A stretch of 64,000 nucleotides of DNA, taken from assembly GCF_001544095.1 (NCBI RefSeq), contig NZ_BCPT01000009.1, positions 62,001 through 126,000 on the forward strand, written 5' to 3'. The DNA comes from Enterococcus casseliflavus NBRC 100478. GTDB taxonomy: Bacteria; Bacillota; Bacilli; Lactobacillales; Enterococcaceae. The translations under genes were made by a program, and so were the position numbers. The notes below the pieces were generated by a model, which had not been told where the DNA came from, did no database searches, and saw only the letters and a program-made list of their open reading frames with translations. Positions within the stretch are counted from its first letter, which is position 1. The number at the start of each line of letters is the position of its first letter. Shown piece after piece: positions 49,780 through 59,535 of this stretch.

Positions 49780-50967
49780 TTATTTTTCGATCGTGGTGAC
49801 AATACCAGAACCGACTGTTCGTCCACCTTCACGAATCGAGAAGGTCGTTCCATTTTCTACAGCGATCGGATGGATCAATTCCACATCGATCGTTACGTTG
49901 TCACCAGGCATCACCATTTCCGTTCCTTCTGGTAAAACGATATTCCCAGTTACGTCCGTTGTACGGAAGTAAAATTGTGGGCGATAATTATTAAAGAATG
50001 GGGTATGGCGACCGCCTTCTTCTTTTGTCAACACATAGACTTCCGCTTGGAATTTCGTATGCGGTGTGATAGAACCTGGTTTTGCTAACACTTGGCCACG
50101 TTCAATTTCATCACGGGTGATGCCCCGTAACAATACCCCTACGTTATCGCCAGCTTCTCCGAAGTCCATCGTTTTGCGGAACATTTCTACCCCTGTCACG
50201 ACTGCTTTTTGTGTTTCAGGTTTGATTCCGACGATTTCTACTTCATCCCCGACTTTTACCATGCCGCGATCGATCCGACCAGAAGCAACGGTCCCCCGTC
50301 CTGTGATCGAAAAGACATCTTCGATCGGTAACAACAATGGTTTGTCAGTATCACGTTCTGGCGTTGGGATATATTCATCTACTGTATCCATCAGCGTTAA
50401 GATCGCTGCTTCAGCATCTGGGTCCCCTTCCAAGGCTTTTAACGCAGAGCCCTTGATCACAGGAATGTCGTCGCCAGGAAAATCATATTCAGTCAGCAAT
50501 TCTCTGACTTCCATTTCAACTAAATCGATCAACTCGTCATCATCGACAAGGTCCGTCTTATTCAAAAAGACGATCAAATGTTTCACACCCACTTGACGAG
50601 AAAGCAAAATATGCTCCCGTGTTTGTGGCATTGGGCCATCTGTCGCTGATACGACCAAGATTGCACCGTCCATTTGAGCAGCCCCTGTAATCATATTTTT
50701 CACATAATCCGCGTGTCCAGGTGCATCGATATGGGCATAGTGCCGTTTTTCCGTTTCATATTCCACATGAGCAGTATTGATTGTGATACCACGTTCGCGT
50801 TCCTCAGGAGCCGCGTCGATACTTGCGTAATCTTGCGGATTGGCAAGCCCTTTTTTCCCAAGAACTGTGGTAATTGCAGCAGTCAAGGTGGTTTTCCCAT
50901 GGTCGACGTGTCCAATCGTTCCGATGTTGACATGGGGTTTGCTACGATCATAATGTTGTTTTGCCAT
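49780..50967 (-). CDS. tuf: Elongation factor Tu
   Basis: The 395-residue EF-Tu: GTP motifs GHVDHGKT (residues 19-26), [13 protein letters not shown] and GSALKALEG. It delivers aminoacyl-tRNA to the ribosome. It stands alone here, with no fus or rps genes next to it, behind AGGAGGGAAA. Confidence 0.99.
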   Translation of the reverse strand: MAKQHYDRSKPHVNIGTIGHVDHGKTTLTAAITTVLGKKGLANPQDYASIDAAPEERERGITINTAHVEYETEKRHYAHIDAPGHADYVKNMITGAAQMDGAILVVSATDGPMPQTREHILLSRQVGVKHLIVFLNKTDLVDDDELIDLVEMEVRELLTEYDFPGDDIPVIKGSALKALEGDPDAEAAILTLMDTVDEYIPTPERDTDKPLLLPIEDVFSITGRGTVASGRIDRGMVKVGDEVEIVGIKPETQKAVVTGVEMFRKTMDFGEAGDNVGVLLRGITRDEIERGQVLAKPGSITPHTKFQAEVYVLTKEEGGRHTPFFNNYRPQFYFRTTDVTGNIVLPEGTEMVMPGDNVTIDVELIHPIAVENGTTFSIREGGRTVGSGIVTTIEK

Positions 50968-51213
50968 ATTGTTTCCCTCCTAGAGAAAGTTGAGTCGTTG
51001 GTTGACTCGAATCATATTTTTGCGATTTACGCTTCCAAAGAGATAAGGATTAACTTATTTTTTGTAAGTTTAAATCTACCCTTATTATAGGTCAAAATTA
51101 GTCAAAGTCAAGCAAGAGGTCTCGGCAGCTAATCCCTAAGAATTTCTTTGCTTTTTGTGATCCATTGGACGCAAGCCTAGTTTTTATGAATAATAGAAGA
51201 TGAGGTGAGAAAT

Positions 51214-51573
51214 GTGAAGAAAATCATTGCAGCGCTGGTTTTTACAGCAATTTTCCTTGGCGGCTGCTTCCTTACTTATGACTATTACTATGGTGGAAGT
51301 GACTACTATACAGTTATCAACGGTGAAGGCGAACACGATACCGAAGTCAGTGACGAGGGGGTCGTTGAAAACATCTATCGTTATACACAAACAGCCTACA
51401 GCGCCTCTGGTGACGTCAAAACGGTCAAAATGAATGAACACCGTTCCGCTCCTTTGAAAGAAGGTGCCTATTTGAAACTACTGGTCAATCCAAACAAAGG
51501 CGTTATAAGCTGGGAAGAAGTTTCTGAAGAAGACGTTCCTCAAGCAGCTCTTGAAAAGTTGACCCCTCAATAA
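51214..51573 (+). CDS. YxeA-like secreted/lipoprotein (DUF1093)
   Basis: The 119-residue protein has a signal MKKIIAALVFTAIFLGGCFL with a possible LGGC lipobox, then a small beta domain (YTVINGEGEHDTE...AYSASGDVKTVKMNEHRSAPLKEGAYLKLLVN) as in B. subtilis YxeA. The GTG at 51214 is preceded by GAGGTGAG; a GTG three codons earlier is the alternative. Function unknown. Confidence 0.85.
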   Translation: MKKIIAALVFTAIFLGGCFLTYDYYYGGSDYYTVINGEGEHDTEVSDEGVVENIYRYTQTAYSASGDVKTVKMNEHRSAPLKEGAYLKLLVNPNKGVISWEEVSEEDVPQAALEKLTPQ

Positions 51574-51605
51574 TTGCTGCTGTCGATCAAGCAAGCGTCT
51601 GTAAA

Positions 51606-51650
51606 AAAGCAGGCCGTCCTCTTTCTAAATGAGGACGCCCTGCTTTTTGT
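51606..51650 (+). terminator. Terminator after the YxeA-like gene
   Basis: AGCAGGcCGTCCTC and GAGGACGcCCTGCT form a long stem, followed by TTTTTGTGC on the plus strand. Confidence 0.85.
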
Positions 51651-51768
51651 GCTCTATAATTTATGGGCCTGATGAATCAGAATTGATTCTTCAGCTCCAT
51701 TTTCATTATTGACAAAGAGCCGCTTTTTTGTACTTGTTCTGCCATCGTCTGCTTAGAAACAGCTCTTG

Positions 51769-52773
51769 TTACATCCGATTAATCACTTCTTCTACATTTT
51801 TGATCGTTACGGAAATCGTGCCATCGGGATTATTGATAAATTCGATCAAATTCGGATCTCGGTAAACATCCAAAGGAACGATCAATTCGATTCCATTCGA
51901 TAATTTTAGTTTTTGCTTACCAAATTTTTTCTCCGAGATCTCACGAACATCCCGCATCATCGGTGCTTGATTGACGAATCCTTTTTCAACCACTTCTTCT
52001 TGAAATGAAAGCTGAGCAGTAATATTGTCTTTAAAGACTTTTTGCGCCACTTCACTCACATCGATATGACCAGACTCTTCGATCGTGTCGTAGACCGCTT
52101 CTTTCAAATCGGCAACAACGTTATAGGTGGGTGTTTCAAATTTCTGACCAATTTTTTCGGCTACTTTTTTGATGACTTTGACATTTTCTTCTAAAGATGG
52201 GATCGGTTCGGCATCAATGACTTTTGTTGAAAAGTAGGCGTATTTTTCACCTGAAAAGCTATATTTCTTTTCAATCAGTTCAAAGTCTAAGCTCTCCACA
52301 TCGATCGTGATCCCTTCATCTGCCTTTTGGGTTTTACCTGCTAGTAAGGCACGATGCAAAATCAAATTATTTTCGATCCCAGCCTCCCCATTATCAATAA
52401 AATGCGTATAGCCATCTTGATAATTGACCTTCAAAAAAGCCAGCTGCATTCTTGTATCTAATTCATATAAGACGACAAACGCATCCGCACTTGGCGCATC
52501 TTCACTTTCCTTGTACGCTTCATACCAGCGTTGCACGATCGCTTCACTGGCTGCGATAAAGTCGTCTGGTGCTTGTTTGACCAATTGAGCGATCGTTGAA
52601 GTTTCGAGTAAACGACCTGTTTTGGTTTGCGGTGTAGCAAGTTTCTGTATTTTCTTCGTCAAATAATCACGAATGTATTCCGTTGTTAAATCAAGTTCAA
52701 CTTGAGAAAAAACTGGATCGCCTGTTTGACGGTCCACAATGTGTAAAATCGCATGTTTCAAATAAATATCCAT
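51769..52773 (-). CDS. Nucleoid-associated protein (NdpA/YejK family)
   Basis: The 334-residue protein matches the 37-kDa nucleoid-associated protein family: MDIYLKHAILHIVDRQTGDPVFSQVELDL at the start and LSNGIELIVPLDVYRDPNLIEFINNPDGTISVTIKNVEEV at the end. Function is poorly known. It runs against its two plus-strand neighbours. Confidence 0.85.
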   Translation of the reverse strand: MDIYLKHAILHIVDRQTGDPVFSQVELDLTTEYIRDYLTKKIQKLATPQTKTGRLLETSTIAQLVKQAPDDFIAASEAIVQRWYEAYKESEDAPSADAFVVLYELDTRMQLAFLKVNYQDGYTHFIDNGEAGIENNLILHRALLAGKTQKADEGITIDVESLDFELIEKKYSFSGEKYAYFSTKVIDAEPIPSLEENVKVIKKVAEKIGQKFETPTYNVVADLKEAVYDTIEESGHIDVSEVAQKVFKDNITAQLSFQEEVVEKGFVNQAPMMRDVREISEKKFGKQKLKLSNGIELIVPLDVYRDPNLIEFINNPDGTISVTIKNVEEVINRM

Positions 52774-52942
52774 TGGTTACGCTCCTTATCCATTTGTCTA
52801 GTGTACAAAATAAATAGGCGAACTGACAAGAGCGAATCGGCATTTTCCTTCAACATTCGCTTTCTTTTTAAAAGGTGCAATCATTGGAAATTCCTGCCTC
52901 GTCTGCTAAACTAGAAGTATCACAGAAAACGGAGGAATGAAC

Positions 52943-53782
52943 ATGAACAGCTATACGTTATCAAACAATGTGACCATCCCTGAGCTAGGCTTTGGCACAT
53001 GGCAAACACCAGACGGCGACGTTGCCGTAGCATCAGTCAAAAAAGCACTAGAAGTAGGTTACCGCCATATTGATACAGCACAAGGCTATAAAAACGAAGC
53101 CAGTGTTGGTCAAGCGATCAAAGAAAGCGGCATTCCCCGCGAAGAGCTTTTCTTGACTACAAAATTATGGAATGCGAACCATTCTTATGATCTTGTGATG
53201 TCCTCTTTTGAAGAATCTTTAGAAAAATTACAAACAGACTATATCGATCTTTTCTTGATCCATTGGCCAAATCCAGTGGCTTTTCGCGACAATTGGCAAA
53301 CAGCGAACGCAGAAACATGGCGTGCTTTTGAAGAGTTGTATCAAGCAGGCAAAATCAAAGCGATCGGCGTCAGCAACTTCTTACCACATCATTTTGAAGA
53401 ATTGAAAAAAACAGCGACTATCTTCCCAATGGTCAATCAAATTTTCCTTGCACCTGGCGAGTTACAAGAAGAAGTCGTGACTTATTGCCAAGAACACGAT
53501 GTATTGCTTGAAGCATACAGCCCATTAGGTACTGGGAAGATCTTTGATGTACCAGAAATGAAAGCATTAGCTGAAAAGCATCAAAAATCAATCGCTCAAG
53601 TTGCATTACGCTGGTCTTTACAACATGGTTTCTTGCCATTACCAAAATCAGTCACACCAAGTCGGATCGAAGAAAACATTCACGTCTTTGATTTTGAGCT
53701 ATCTGAAGAGGACATGAAAACGATCGATCAATTAGATGGTGTGGTTGGGAAAGCGACCAATCCAGATACGACAGGGTTTTAA
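52943..53782 (+). CDS. Aldo/keto reductase
   Basis: A 279-residue NADPH-dependent reductase of the DkgA/YvgN type. Visible tetrad: IDTAQGYKNE (Asp, Tyr), TTKLWNANH (Lys) and LIHWPNP (His); cofactor part includes LPKSVTPSRIEEN. I choose the ATG at 52943 with GGAGGA 7 bases upstream; one two codons earlier abuts that site. Substrate not determinable. Confidence 0.93.
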   Translation: MNSYTLSNNVTIPELGFGTWQTPDGDVAVASVKKALEVGYRHIDTAQGYKNEASVGQAIKESGIPREELFLTTKLWNANHSYDLVMSSFEESLEKLQTDYIDLFLIHWPNPVAFRDNWQTANAETWRAFEELYQAGKIKAIGVSNFLPHHFEELKKTATIFPMVNQIFLAPGELQEEVVTYCQEHDVLLEAYSPLGTGKIFDVPEMKALAEKHQKSIAQVALRWSLQHGFLPLPKSVTPSRIEENIHVFDFELSEEDMKTIDQLDGVVGKATNPDTTGF

Positions 53783-53808
53783 TTTCACTCTCTATAAAGG
53801 AGAAGCCT

Positions 53809-54090
53809 ATGAAAAAAACTGATTTGAATCATCTCTCCCCTGCTGTTCAAAAAGCCTTACATGCTGATTTTGTTTTTCTCGTTTGGCCAGACAAAGTCCA
53901 ACACTTTCCAGCACGTCAATGGACGACCAGCGACTATCAGCAGATGCTGACCGAGAAACTTATTGGGGAACCACGCTTTTTTCTTTGGGAAAACTACTTA
54001 GTCGCCACTGGAGAAAATGACCTTTTGGTCCTGATGCCCAAGTACCATCAAATCAATGATCTAGTAGAAACACCAGCGCCGCTTTTTTAG
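53809..54090 (+). CDS. Hypothetical protein (93 aa)
   Basis: A small soluble protein, MKKTDLNHLSPAVQKALHADFVFLVWPDKVQHFPARQW..., 26 bases after the reductase and probably in the same transcript. I see no known motif. It has AAAGGAGAAG upstream. Confidence 0.75.
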   Translation: MKKTDLNHLSPAVQKALHADFVFLVWPDKVQHFPARQWTTSDYQQMLTEKLIGEPRFFLWENYLVATGENDLLVLMPKYHQINDLVETPAPLF

Positions 54091-54108
54091 CAGCGTTGGT
54101 GTTTTTTT
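54068..54108 (+). terminator. Terminator after the 53809 gene
   Basis: ACACCAGCGC and GCGTTGGTGT form the stem, with CGC/GCA at the loop; TTTTTTT follows. It starts within the last codons of the gene. Confidence 0.85.
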
Positions 54109-54205
54109 CAGGAAGTATATAAATTTTTTTGTATTTTTTCATGAGAATCACTGTTCTTTTCTGCAAATTTTCCTTATAATCGATAGTGATCGAGAGGAGA
54201 AGATT

Positions 54206-54925
54206 ATGAAAAAGAAACAATTAGCAAAATTGAAACAACAATTCCGCCCGTCTTATGAAACAGCTCGACAACAGTTGTTTACAGCGATCGAGCGCAAAAC
54301 AGCAGATAAGTTTGACCTTCCGACGACTGTGTATATCAATCCTAAAAACCAAGAGGAATTATTGATTGAATTGTTGAAGGAAACGCCAAAAGAACAAAAA
54401 ATCGCTGTTCCTTTAGATGAGAACTTCAAGATCGTCGTGAAACGAATCCAACGCTTAGAAGCTGGTTTGCTTGATCGTTTCAGCGATAACTTAGTCGATG
54501 AGATCGCTGCTTACTGGTTGCCGACCAATCCGCAAGAAAGTACGGCACCCGCTCCTGCAAAAGAACCAGCGAAAGTGAAGGAAGAATCAGCACCAGCTGA
54601 AGCGGCTGCACCGACTACCTCTGCATCAACTAAAGAAGTAGAAAAAGCAACTGAAACAATGGCTGATACTGCTGATGAAACAATGACTTTTTCAGCATTT
54701 GCTGAAAAAATCGCAGCATTCCCTAAATTTTCTGCCAAACAATCTTCAGGAGAAACGATCGTGATCGAAGCTTCCCCGAAAGAAGATCGTGTTCTAGCAA
54801 CGATTTCTGAAACAGAAAGTGATACTTTTACCATTGAAACTGCGCTAGAACGCAAATACAAAGTAAAATTAGAAGTCATTCCATTGATCGAGGCGTATGC
54901 CCACACGGCGATTTCGAAACGATAA
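54206..54925 (+). CDS. Hypothetical two-domain protein with Ala/Pro/Glu linker (239 aa)
   Basis: The N-terminal domain (about residues 1-105, MKKKQLAKLKQQF...) and C-terminal domain (about 150-239, TMTFSAFAEKIAAFPKFSAKQ then TFTIETALERKYKVKLEVIP) are joined by a low-complexity linker rich in Ala, Pro, Glu and Lys. I do not recognise either. It is a single-gene unit with its own ribosome site (GAGAGGAG) and a strong terminator. Confidence 0.8.
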   Translation: MKKKQLAKLKQQFRPSYETARQQLFTAIERKTADKFDLPTTVYINPKNQEELLIELLKETPKEQKIAVPLDENFKIVVKRIQRLEAGLLDRFSDNLVDEIAAYWLPTNPQESTAPAPAKEPAKVKEESAPAEAAAPTTSASTKEVEKATETMADTADETMTFSAFAEKIAAFPKFSAKQSSGETIVIEASPKEDRVLATISETESDTFTIETALERKYKVKLEVIPLIEAYAHTAISKR

Positions 54926-54927
54926 AA

Positions 54928-54962
54928 AACTGGGAGAATGGTTCATTCTCCCAGTTTTTTTA
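54928..54962. terminator. Strong terminator after the 54206 gene
   Basis: AACTGGGAGAAT-ggtt-ATTCTCCCAGTT (54929-54956) with T-tracts on the plus strand (TTTTTTTATA) and A/T on the other. Confidence 0.9.
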
Positions 54963-55069
54963 TAACCCGACGATGTGAATAAAAATATAGCTGATTGATT
55001 TTTACTCTTTGCTTAAAATCAGTAAGGATTACCACAATTTATTAAATTTGTCCTTCTCCACAAACGAAA

Positions 55070-55564
55070 TTAATGGGATACTTTAGTATTCCTTTGCTTC
55101 TTTTGCGTCAATCCTTCTTCCTTAAACACTAGCTTCTCTTCCTTCTTCAATAAACTGAAGTACTCTGCCAAGATTTGCGGTGCCTCTGAAAATAAAAGCG
55201 AGAAGCGGCTATTTTTGCTTTTATAAAAGGTTACAAAAGTTTGATTATTTACTGTTTGTTCAATCTCTATTGCGGTATATTGATCATATTCACCTTTTAA
55301 AACACCCAGTTTGATCAGCTGATCTGCTCCTAAGCCTTCTTTTGAAAAACCAACTAAACAGACTAAGCCGATCAGTGCAAACAATTTCAACTGGTCACTC
55401 AACTGATCTGGCCAAAAAATGACGAAAAGAAGCGCAGACAGAATGAAAGCAGTTGCCTTTTTTATAGAGCTCGCTTTTGCCTGCAAAAGAATTTTGCGCT
55501 GCTCTTTGAGTTGCATCACTAACAGAACGAGTAAAAATAAGTTGATCATAATTGCTTCCGCCAT
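55070..55564 (-). CDS. Membrane protein of unknown function (164 aa) in the sugar-acid operon
   Basis: Three hydrophobic segments (INLFLLVLLVMQL, FILSALLFVIFWP, LFALIGLVCLVGF) followed by a soluble C-terminal part (YTAIEIEQTVNNQTFVTFYKSKNSRFSLL). The latter resembles DUF986/bacterial PH-like membrane proteins. It starts 18 bases after the dehydratase stop. It may be an unrelated gene at the operon end, or a new partner; I cannot say. Confidence 0.7.
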   Translation of the reverse strand: MAEAIMINLFLLVLLVMQLKEQRKILLQAKASSIKKATAFILSALLFVIFWPDQLSDQLKLFALIGLVCLVGFSKEGLGADQLIKLGVLKGEYDQYTAIEIEQTVNNQTFVTFYKSKNSRFSLLFSEAPQILAEYFSLLKKEEKLVFKEEGLTQKKQRNTKVSH

Positions 55565-55582
55565 GAATAACTTCCTTTCAGA

Positions 55583-56731
55583 CTACCATTCTGCAATAGT
55601 GCCATCATAGTTCTTCCATTTAGGATTGGTCCAAACCAACCCTTCTTGTGAAATATCTCTAACTCTATCTTCATCCATCTCCAACCCTAAACCGGGCTTA
55701 CTTGGTAATTCTACATAGCCATCCTTATACTGAAATACTTCTTTGTTTTTCACAAAATCTAACAGATCAAAGCCTTTATTGTAATGGATTCCTAAGCTTT
55801 GCTCTTGAATAAAAACATTTGGGGTACAAGAATCAACTTGCAGTGTTGCTGCTAAAGCAACGGGACCATATGGTGCGTGCGGGGCAACAGCCACGTCATA
55901 AGCTTCAGCCATGGCAGCTATTTTTCGCATTTCCATGATCCCTCCACATAATGCCACATCAGGCTGGATCACATCTATTGCTCCTTGCTGAAAAAGTGTT
56001 TTAAACTGCCAGCGAGTATACAGTCTCTCACCAGTGGCTAAAGGCGTTGCCACAAGCTGGGCAACTTCTTTAAAATGTTCCTCATTCTCAGGAAGAACAA
56101 CTTCTTCTAAAAACATTGGATGATAAGGTTCTAATGCCTTCGCTAAAACTTTTGCCATCGGCTTGTGGACTCTCCCATGAAAATCAATTCCAATATCCAA
56201 TTTATTACCAAAGCGTTCCCTAATCGAAGCGACACGTTCCACCACTTCCTCTATCTTTACATAAGAGTCAATATAGTGCAGTTCCTCTGTTGCGTTCATT
56301 TTAACTGCAGTAAACCCACGGTCAACACGATCTTGTGCTTGCTCTGCGACATCATCCGGACGATCACCGCCGATCCAAGAATATACTTTGATTCTGTCAC
56401 GAGCAGCACCGCCTAATAGTTCGTAGATAGGAACATTCAATGCTTTTCCTTTAATATCCCACAAAGCCATCTCTAGACCAGAAACGATTGTTCCATGTAT
56501 GGGACCGCCACGAAAGAAAGATCGGTGCATTTCTTGGAACAATCGCTCAATCTCAAACGGGTTTTGTCCTAACAGAAATCTTTCCCCTACCTCATAAGCT
56601 CCTGCAACAACTGTTTCGGTTTTTGTTCCAGAAATCATCTCTCCCCAGCCATCGATTCCTTCATCTGTTGACAATTTTACAAAAATCCAGCGGGGTTTTA
56701 CTTTATATACTGTAATTTTAGAAATTTTCAA
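55583..56731 (-). CDS. dgoD: Galactonate dehydratase-like enzyme (enolase superfamily)
   Basis: The 382-residue protein has the full galactonate-dehydratase residue set: Asp183 and His185 (GIDFHGR), Glu209 (FLEEV), Glu235 (ATGERL), His285 (APHAPYG), Glu310 (FIQEQ). Length and numbering agree with E. coli DgoD, which converts D-galactonate to 2-keto-3-deoxygalactonate. The start is TTG at 56731 with GAGGAG 9 bases upstream. The missing kinase raises the question of whether the true substrate is phosphorylated. Confidence 0.9.
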   Translation of the reverse strand: MKISKITVYKVKPRWIFVKLSTDEGIDGWGEMISGTKTETVVAGAYEVGERFLLGQNPFEIERLFQEMHRSFFRGGPIHGTIVSGLEMALWDIKGKALNVPIYELLGGAARDRIKVYSWIGGDRPDDVAEQAQDRVDRGFTAVKMNATEELHYIDSYVKIEEVVERVASIRERFGNKLDIGIDFHGRVHKPMAKVLAKALEPYHPMFLEEVVLPENEEHFKEVAQLVATPLATGERLYTRWQFKTLFQQGAIDVIQPDVALCGGIMEMRKIAAMAEAYDVAVAPHAPYGPVALAATLQVDSCTPNVFIQEQSLGIHYNKGFDLLDFVKNKEVFQYKDGYVELPSKPGLGLEMDEDRVRDISQEGLVWTNPKWKNYDGTIAEW

Positions 56732-56761
56732 AACAATCTACTCCTCTTTTTCGACAATATT

Positions 56762-58117
56762 TTATTCAATTGCTGCTTCACGATTAATTTTTTTGATTCC
56801 TTCAAAGAAATACCATACACCGCCAAATCCTAGAAGAAGAACTGGAATACCAATCATCGGTTCATAGGTGAATGCAATGAAAACCAGGTAACTTTGAATC
56901 ATTGAAGTTGCTGCAAAAGAAGAAATAAGCATGGCACTGGACCCAAGATCAATCCCTACCTGTTTGGCTATTTCGGTTAGAATAGGTGAAGTGACTGTTC
57001 CACACCAAAGCAAAGAGGCTGTGACAACTAAACCGATAATAATGTTTTTCAGCAAGTTTCCTCTAGTCAATGCAACAACCATTGCTACTCGAAATGGAAC
57101 TACAGCTAAATCGGCAAATGGTAACACACGATTTCCGGGTAAGACCAAAGCCATAGCAATTGTTAAAGGAATAATAATCAGTGCAGTTGTTATAACATCT
57201 GGATTGCCCACAACAACCGCTGCATCTAGTCCAATAAATAAACGGCGACCTTTAAATTTCTTTTGAGACCATTTTTGCGCTGCGTCTGAAATAGGCATTA
57301 ATCCTTCCATAAAAAGAGAGGTCATTTTTGGTATCAGAACAAGGACAGCAGACATACTAACCCCTAATTGAAGAATCTGAGTGATATCATAGCCAGCTAA
57401 AAAGCCGATTGCGATACCTATGACACCACCCATAATCATAGAGTCCCCAAAGAAGCCCAAATATTTTTGTGCATCCTTAATGGTAAACTTGGAATTTCGA
57501 AAAAGAGGAATGCGGTCTAAAAGCCAGTTTAACGGCCATGCAATTACTAAAGAAGATAAGGCTGAAACCGTGGGTAATGAAACCCCTGGAATTCCAAAAA
57601 AATCTTCAACCAAAGGCTGTGACCAATCAGACATTTTAAATGTGACAATTGCCATTACAACTGATGCGCCCACACCTAACGCTACGTTCTTAGTCACAAA
57701 ATAAACCATTACACCAACAATAGCCATATGATGATAATTCCAAATATCAACATCCAACGTTTGAGTTCTTTTGAGAACCAACAAGATGATATTAACGATC
57801 AATATAGCAAATATAAGCAGTGCAATAATTGGAGATGCCCAAGTAACCGCCGCGATTGAGCCCCATCCTACGTCCAAGGCATCCAGCTGTACGCCGGTCC
57901 GCTCTACCATTGCACGGGCTGCTGGTCCGACATTGGTTGTCATAAAATCCAGAATCAGACGAATCCCTGCAAATCCGATTCCTAGTGTTAGCCCAGACTT
58001 AAATGCTCTTGAGATTTTCAAACCGAAAATCATGCCGATAATTGTAATAATGACAGGAAGCATCACTGTAGGACCAGCGTCAATAAAGAAATTGAATACA
58101 TTCATTACATAATTCAT
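56762..58117 (-). CDS. PTS EIIC component, galactitol family
   Basis: A 451-residue membrane protein with about ten to twelve spans (MNYVMNVFNFFIDAGPTVMLPVIITIIGMIFG...). The pattern RAFKSGLTLGIGFAGIRLILDFM and ENWYYFFEGIKK-like end are those of GatC-type EIIC permeases that carry galactitol or other polyols/aldonates. With EIIA and EIIB genes upstream it forms a full PTS uptake system. Confidence 0.92.
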   Translation of the reverse strand: MNYVMNVFNFFIDAGPTVMLPVIITIIGMIFGLKISRAFKSGLTLGIGFAGIRLILDFMTTNVGPAARAMVERTGVQLDALDVGWGSIAAVTWASPIIALLIFAILIVNIILLVLKRTQTLDVDIWNYHHMAIVGVMVYFVTKNVALGVGASVVMAIVTFKMSDWSQPLVEDFFGIPGVSLPTVSALSSLVIAWPLNWLLDRIPLFRNSKFTIKDAQKYLGFFGDSMIMGGVIGIAIGFLAGYDITQILQLGVSMSAVLVLIPKMTSLFMEGLMPISDAAQKWSQKKFKGRRLFIGLDAAVVVGNPDVITTALIIIPLTIAMALVLPGNRVLPFADLAVVPFRVAMVVALTRGNLLKNIIIGLVVTASLLWCGTVTSPILTEIAKQVGIDLGSSAMLISSFAATSMIQSYLVFIAFTYEPMIGIPVLLLGFGGVWYFFEGIKKINREAAIE

Positions 58118-58138
58118 TCTTTTTTCTCCTTAAATTTT

Positions 58139-58417
58139 TTATTTTAAATAATTCAAAATTTCTTCCATAGTTTGTTCAGAACCAATTCCCGTTAAAATAG
58201 GCATTCCCTTTACCACAGGAACTTCACCAGTCTGACCTTCAAATTGACCAGTTGTCACTAACAAGTCATAGTCTTGAACTTTACTAGGTACTTCCATCAG
58301 TTTGGTTTGGGTTGTGGAAGCCTCAACTCCATGTTCATTCAGATAATCCTTCACTTTTGATGCTACTACGGTTGAAGTCGCAATCCCATTCCCACAAGCA
58401 ATTAAAATTCTTTTCAT
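58139..58417 (-). CDS. PTS EIIB component, galactitol family
   Basis: A 92-residue cytoplasmic phosphotransfer protein, starting MKRILIACGNGIATSTVVASKV with phospho-acceptor Cys8. I use the ATG at 58417 (8 bases after AGGAGG), since the ATG two codons earlier abuts the ribosome site. It would pass phosphate from EIIA to the substrate crossing EIIC. Confidence 0.92.
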   Translation of the reverse strand: MKRILIACGNGIATSTVVASKVKDYLNEHGVEASTTQTKLMEVPSKVQDYDLLVTTGQFEGQTGEVPVVKGMPILTGIGSEQTMEEILNYLK

Positions 58418-58436
58418 TTTCATTTCCTCCTATTTT

Positions 58437-58895
58437 TTAGGCTATCGCCTTTTTTAATAATGTTAGCAATTTTAGATCCGAATTCGCCGCCGTCATTTGT
58501 TCACGAAGTGGCTCATCTTGAATAATACTGACAATCTTTTGTAACATCTCCACTTGTCCGTGCGGTTCACCGATGGCCATCATGATAACGATTTTAGTAG
58601 GTAAAATGACTTGATTATCTTCCATATTGCGAAACCCTACAGCTGTTTCTAAGGTTGCAATCGCCAAAGTTGTTTGATTGACCAAATCAAAATTTGCATG
58701 AGGAATTGCTACGCCGGGCTGTGTCGAAGGTAAACCGGTTGGATATTCGGACTCGCGTAACTGTATTGCTTCGATATAATCTTCTTTGACATAGCCTCGT
58801 TGGTATAGTTCATTCGCTAAAAAAGCAAGGACTTCTTTATCACTGCCTGCTTTTATATTTCGAAATACTAGTTCTTCGTTCAGTTGCAATTCCAT
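58437..58895 (-). CDS. PTS EIIA component, fructose/mannitol-type fold
   Basis: The 152-residue protein has VAIPHANFD with phospho-His66 in the PTS_EIIA_2 domain and the usual N-terminal helices. It takes phosphate from HPr. It precedes EIIB by 19 bases in the same operon. Confidence 0.92.
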   Translation of the reverse strand: MELQLNEELVFRNIKAGSDKEVLAFLANELYQRGYVKEDYIEAIQLRESEYPTGLPSTQPGVAIPHANFDLVNQTTLAIATLETAVGFRNMEDNQVILPTKIVIMMAIGEPHGQVEMLQKIVSIIQDEPLREQMTAANSDLKLLTLLKKAIA

Positions 58896-58907
58896 TTGTT
58901 TTCCTCC

Positions 58908-59525
58908 TTAAATCTCTGTCGCTAATTTCTGTAGTGATAGCGCTAGTTTTGCTGGGTCAGCAGCTTGCAAGTCTTGCGATTGAAAAAGATTGGAACCTAA
59001 ACCAAGATAACTCGCTCCATGGTCAAAATATTCCTTGGCGTTAGAAATCGAAATTCCACCAACACCCATCAAAGGTAGCTTGCCCAATGGAGCTTGCACA
59101 TCTGTGAAAAAGCGTGGTGTCACAACTGCAGCGGGGAAAACTTTAACGATATCCGCTCCATCTGTAAACATCTCATTGATCTCAGAAGGGCTCATTGCCG
59201 CCGGTACTGAGAGCACTTGCTCTTTCCTTGCAAAATCCATTATTTGCTTCGTAAAACGATGGGGACCTAATAAAAAACGAGCCCCAGCTGCGACGGCTTT
59301 TTGGGCGTCAGGTAACGTTCTTACTGTTCCTGCCCCAATGAGAATAGTTTCACCAAATAATTTGCTTAACTTGTTGATATGTTCTAGAGCCCCTAAAGTA
59401 TTTAATGTGATTTCAACTGCAAACTCTTTCTCAAGCCCACTCATTGCCGTTAAAACTGCATAAGCTTGTTCATATGTGTAACCCCTCATAATAATTGTAA
59501 AGCGTGGGTAATCTTCTACTTTCAT
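58908..59525 (-). CDS. KDPG/KDPGal-class aldolase
   Basis: The 205-residue protein has the family features: VEITLNT with Glu38, GAGTVRT, and ADIVKVFPAA with Schiff-base Lys128. It cleaves 2-keto-3-deoxy-6-phospho-gluconate or -galactonate to pyruvate and glyceraldehyde-3-phosphate. With the dehydratase it gives a sugar-acid pathway. The start lies 10 bases after the regulator stop, behind AGGAGG. Confidence 0.92.
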   Translation of the reverse strand: MKVEDYPRFTIIMRGYTYEQAYAVLTAMSGLEKEFAVEITLNTLGALEHINKLSKLFGETILIGAGTVRTLPDAQKAVAAGARFLLGPHRFTKQIMDFARKEQVLSVPAAMSPSEINEMFTDGADIVKVFPAAVVTPRFFTDVQAPLGKLPLMGVGGISISNAKEYFDHGASYLGLGSNLFQSQDLQAADPAKLALSLQKLATEI

Positions 59526-59535
59526 CGTTTTCCTC

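Noticed and set aside
49780-50967. DAPGH instead of DCPGH in EF-Tu as an anomaly
   Set aside because: Ala at this position is found in EF-Tu of enterococci and relatives, so it is not unusual.
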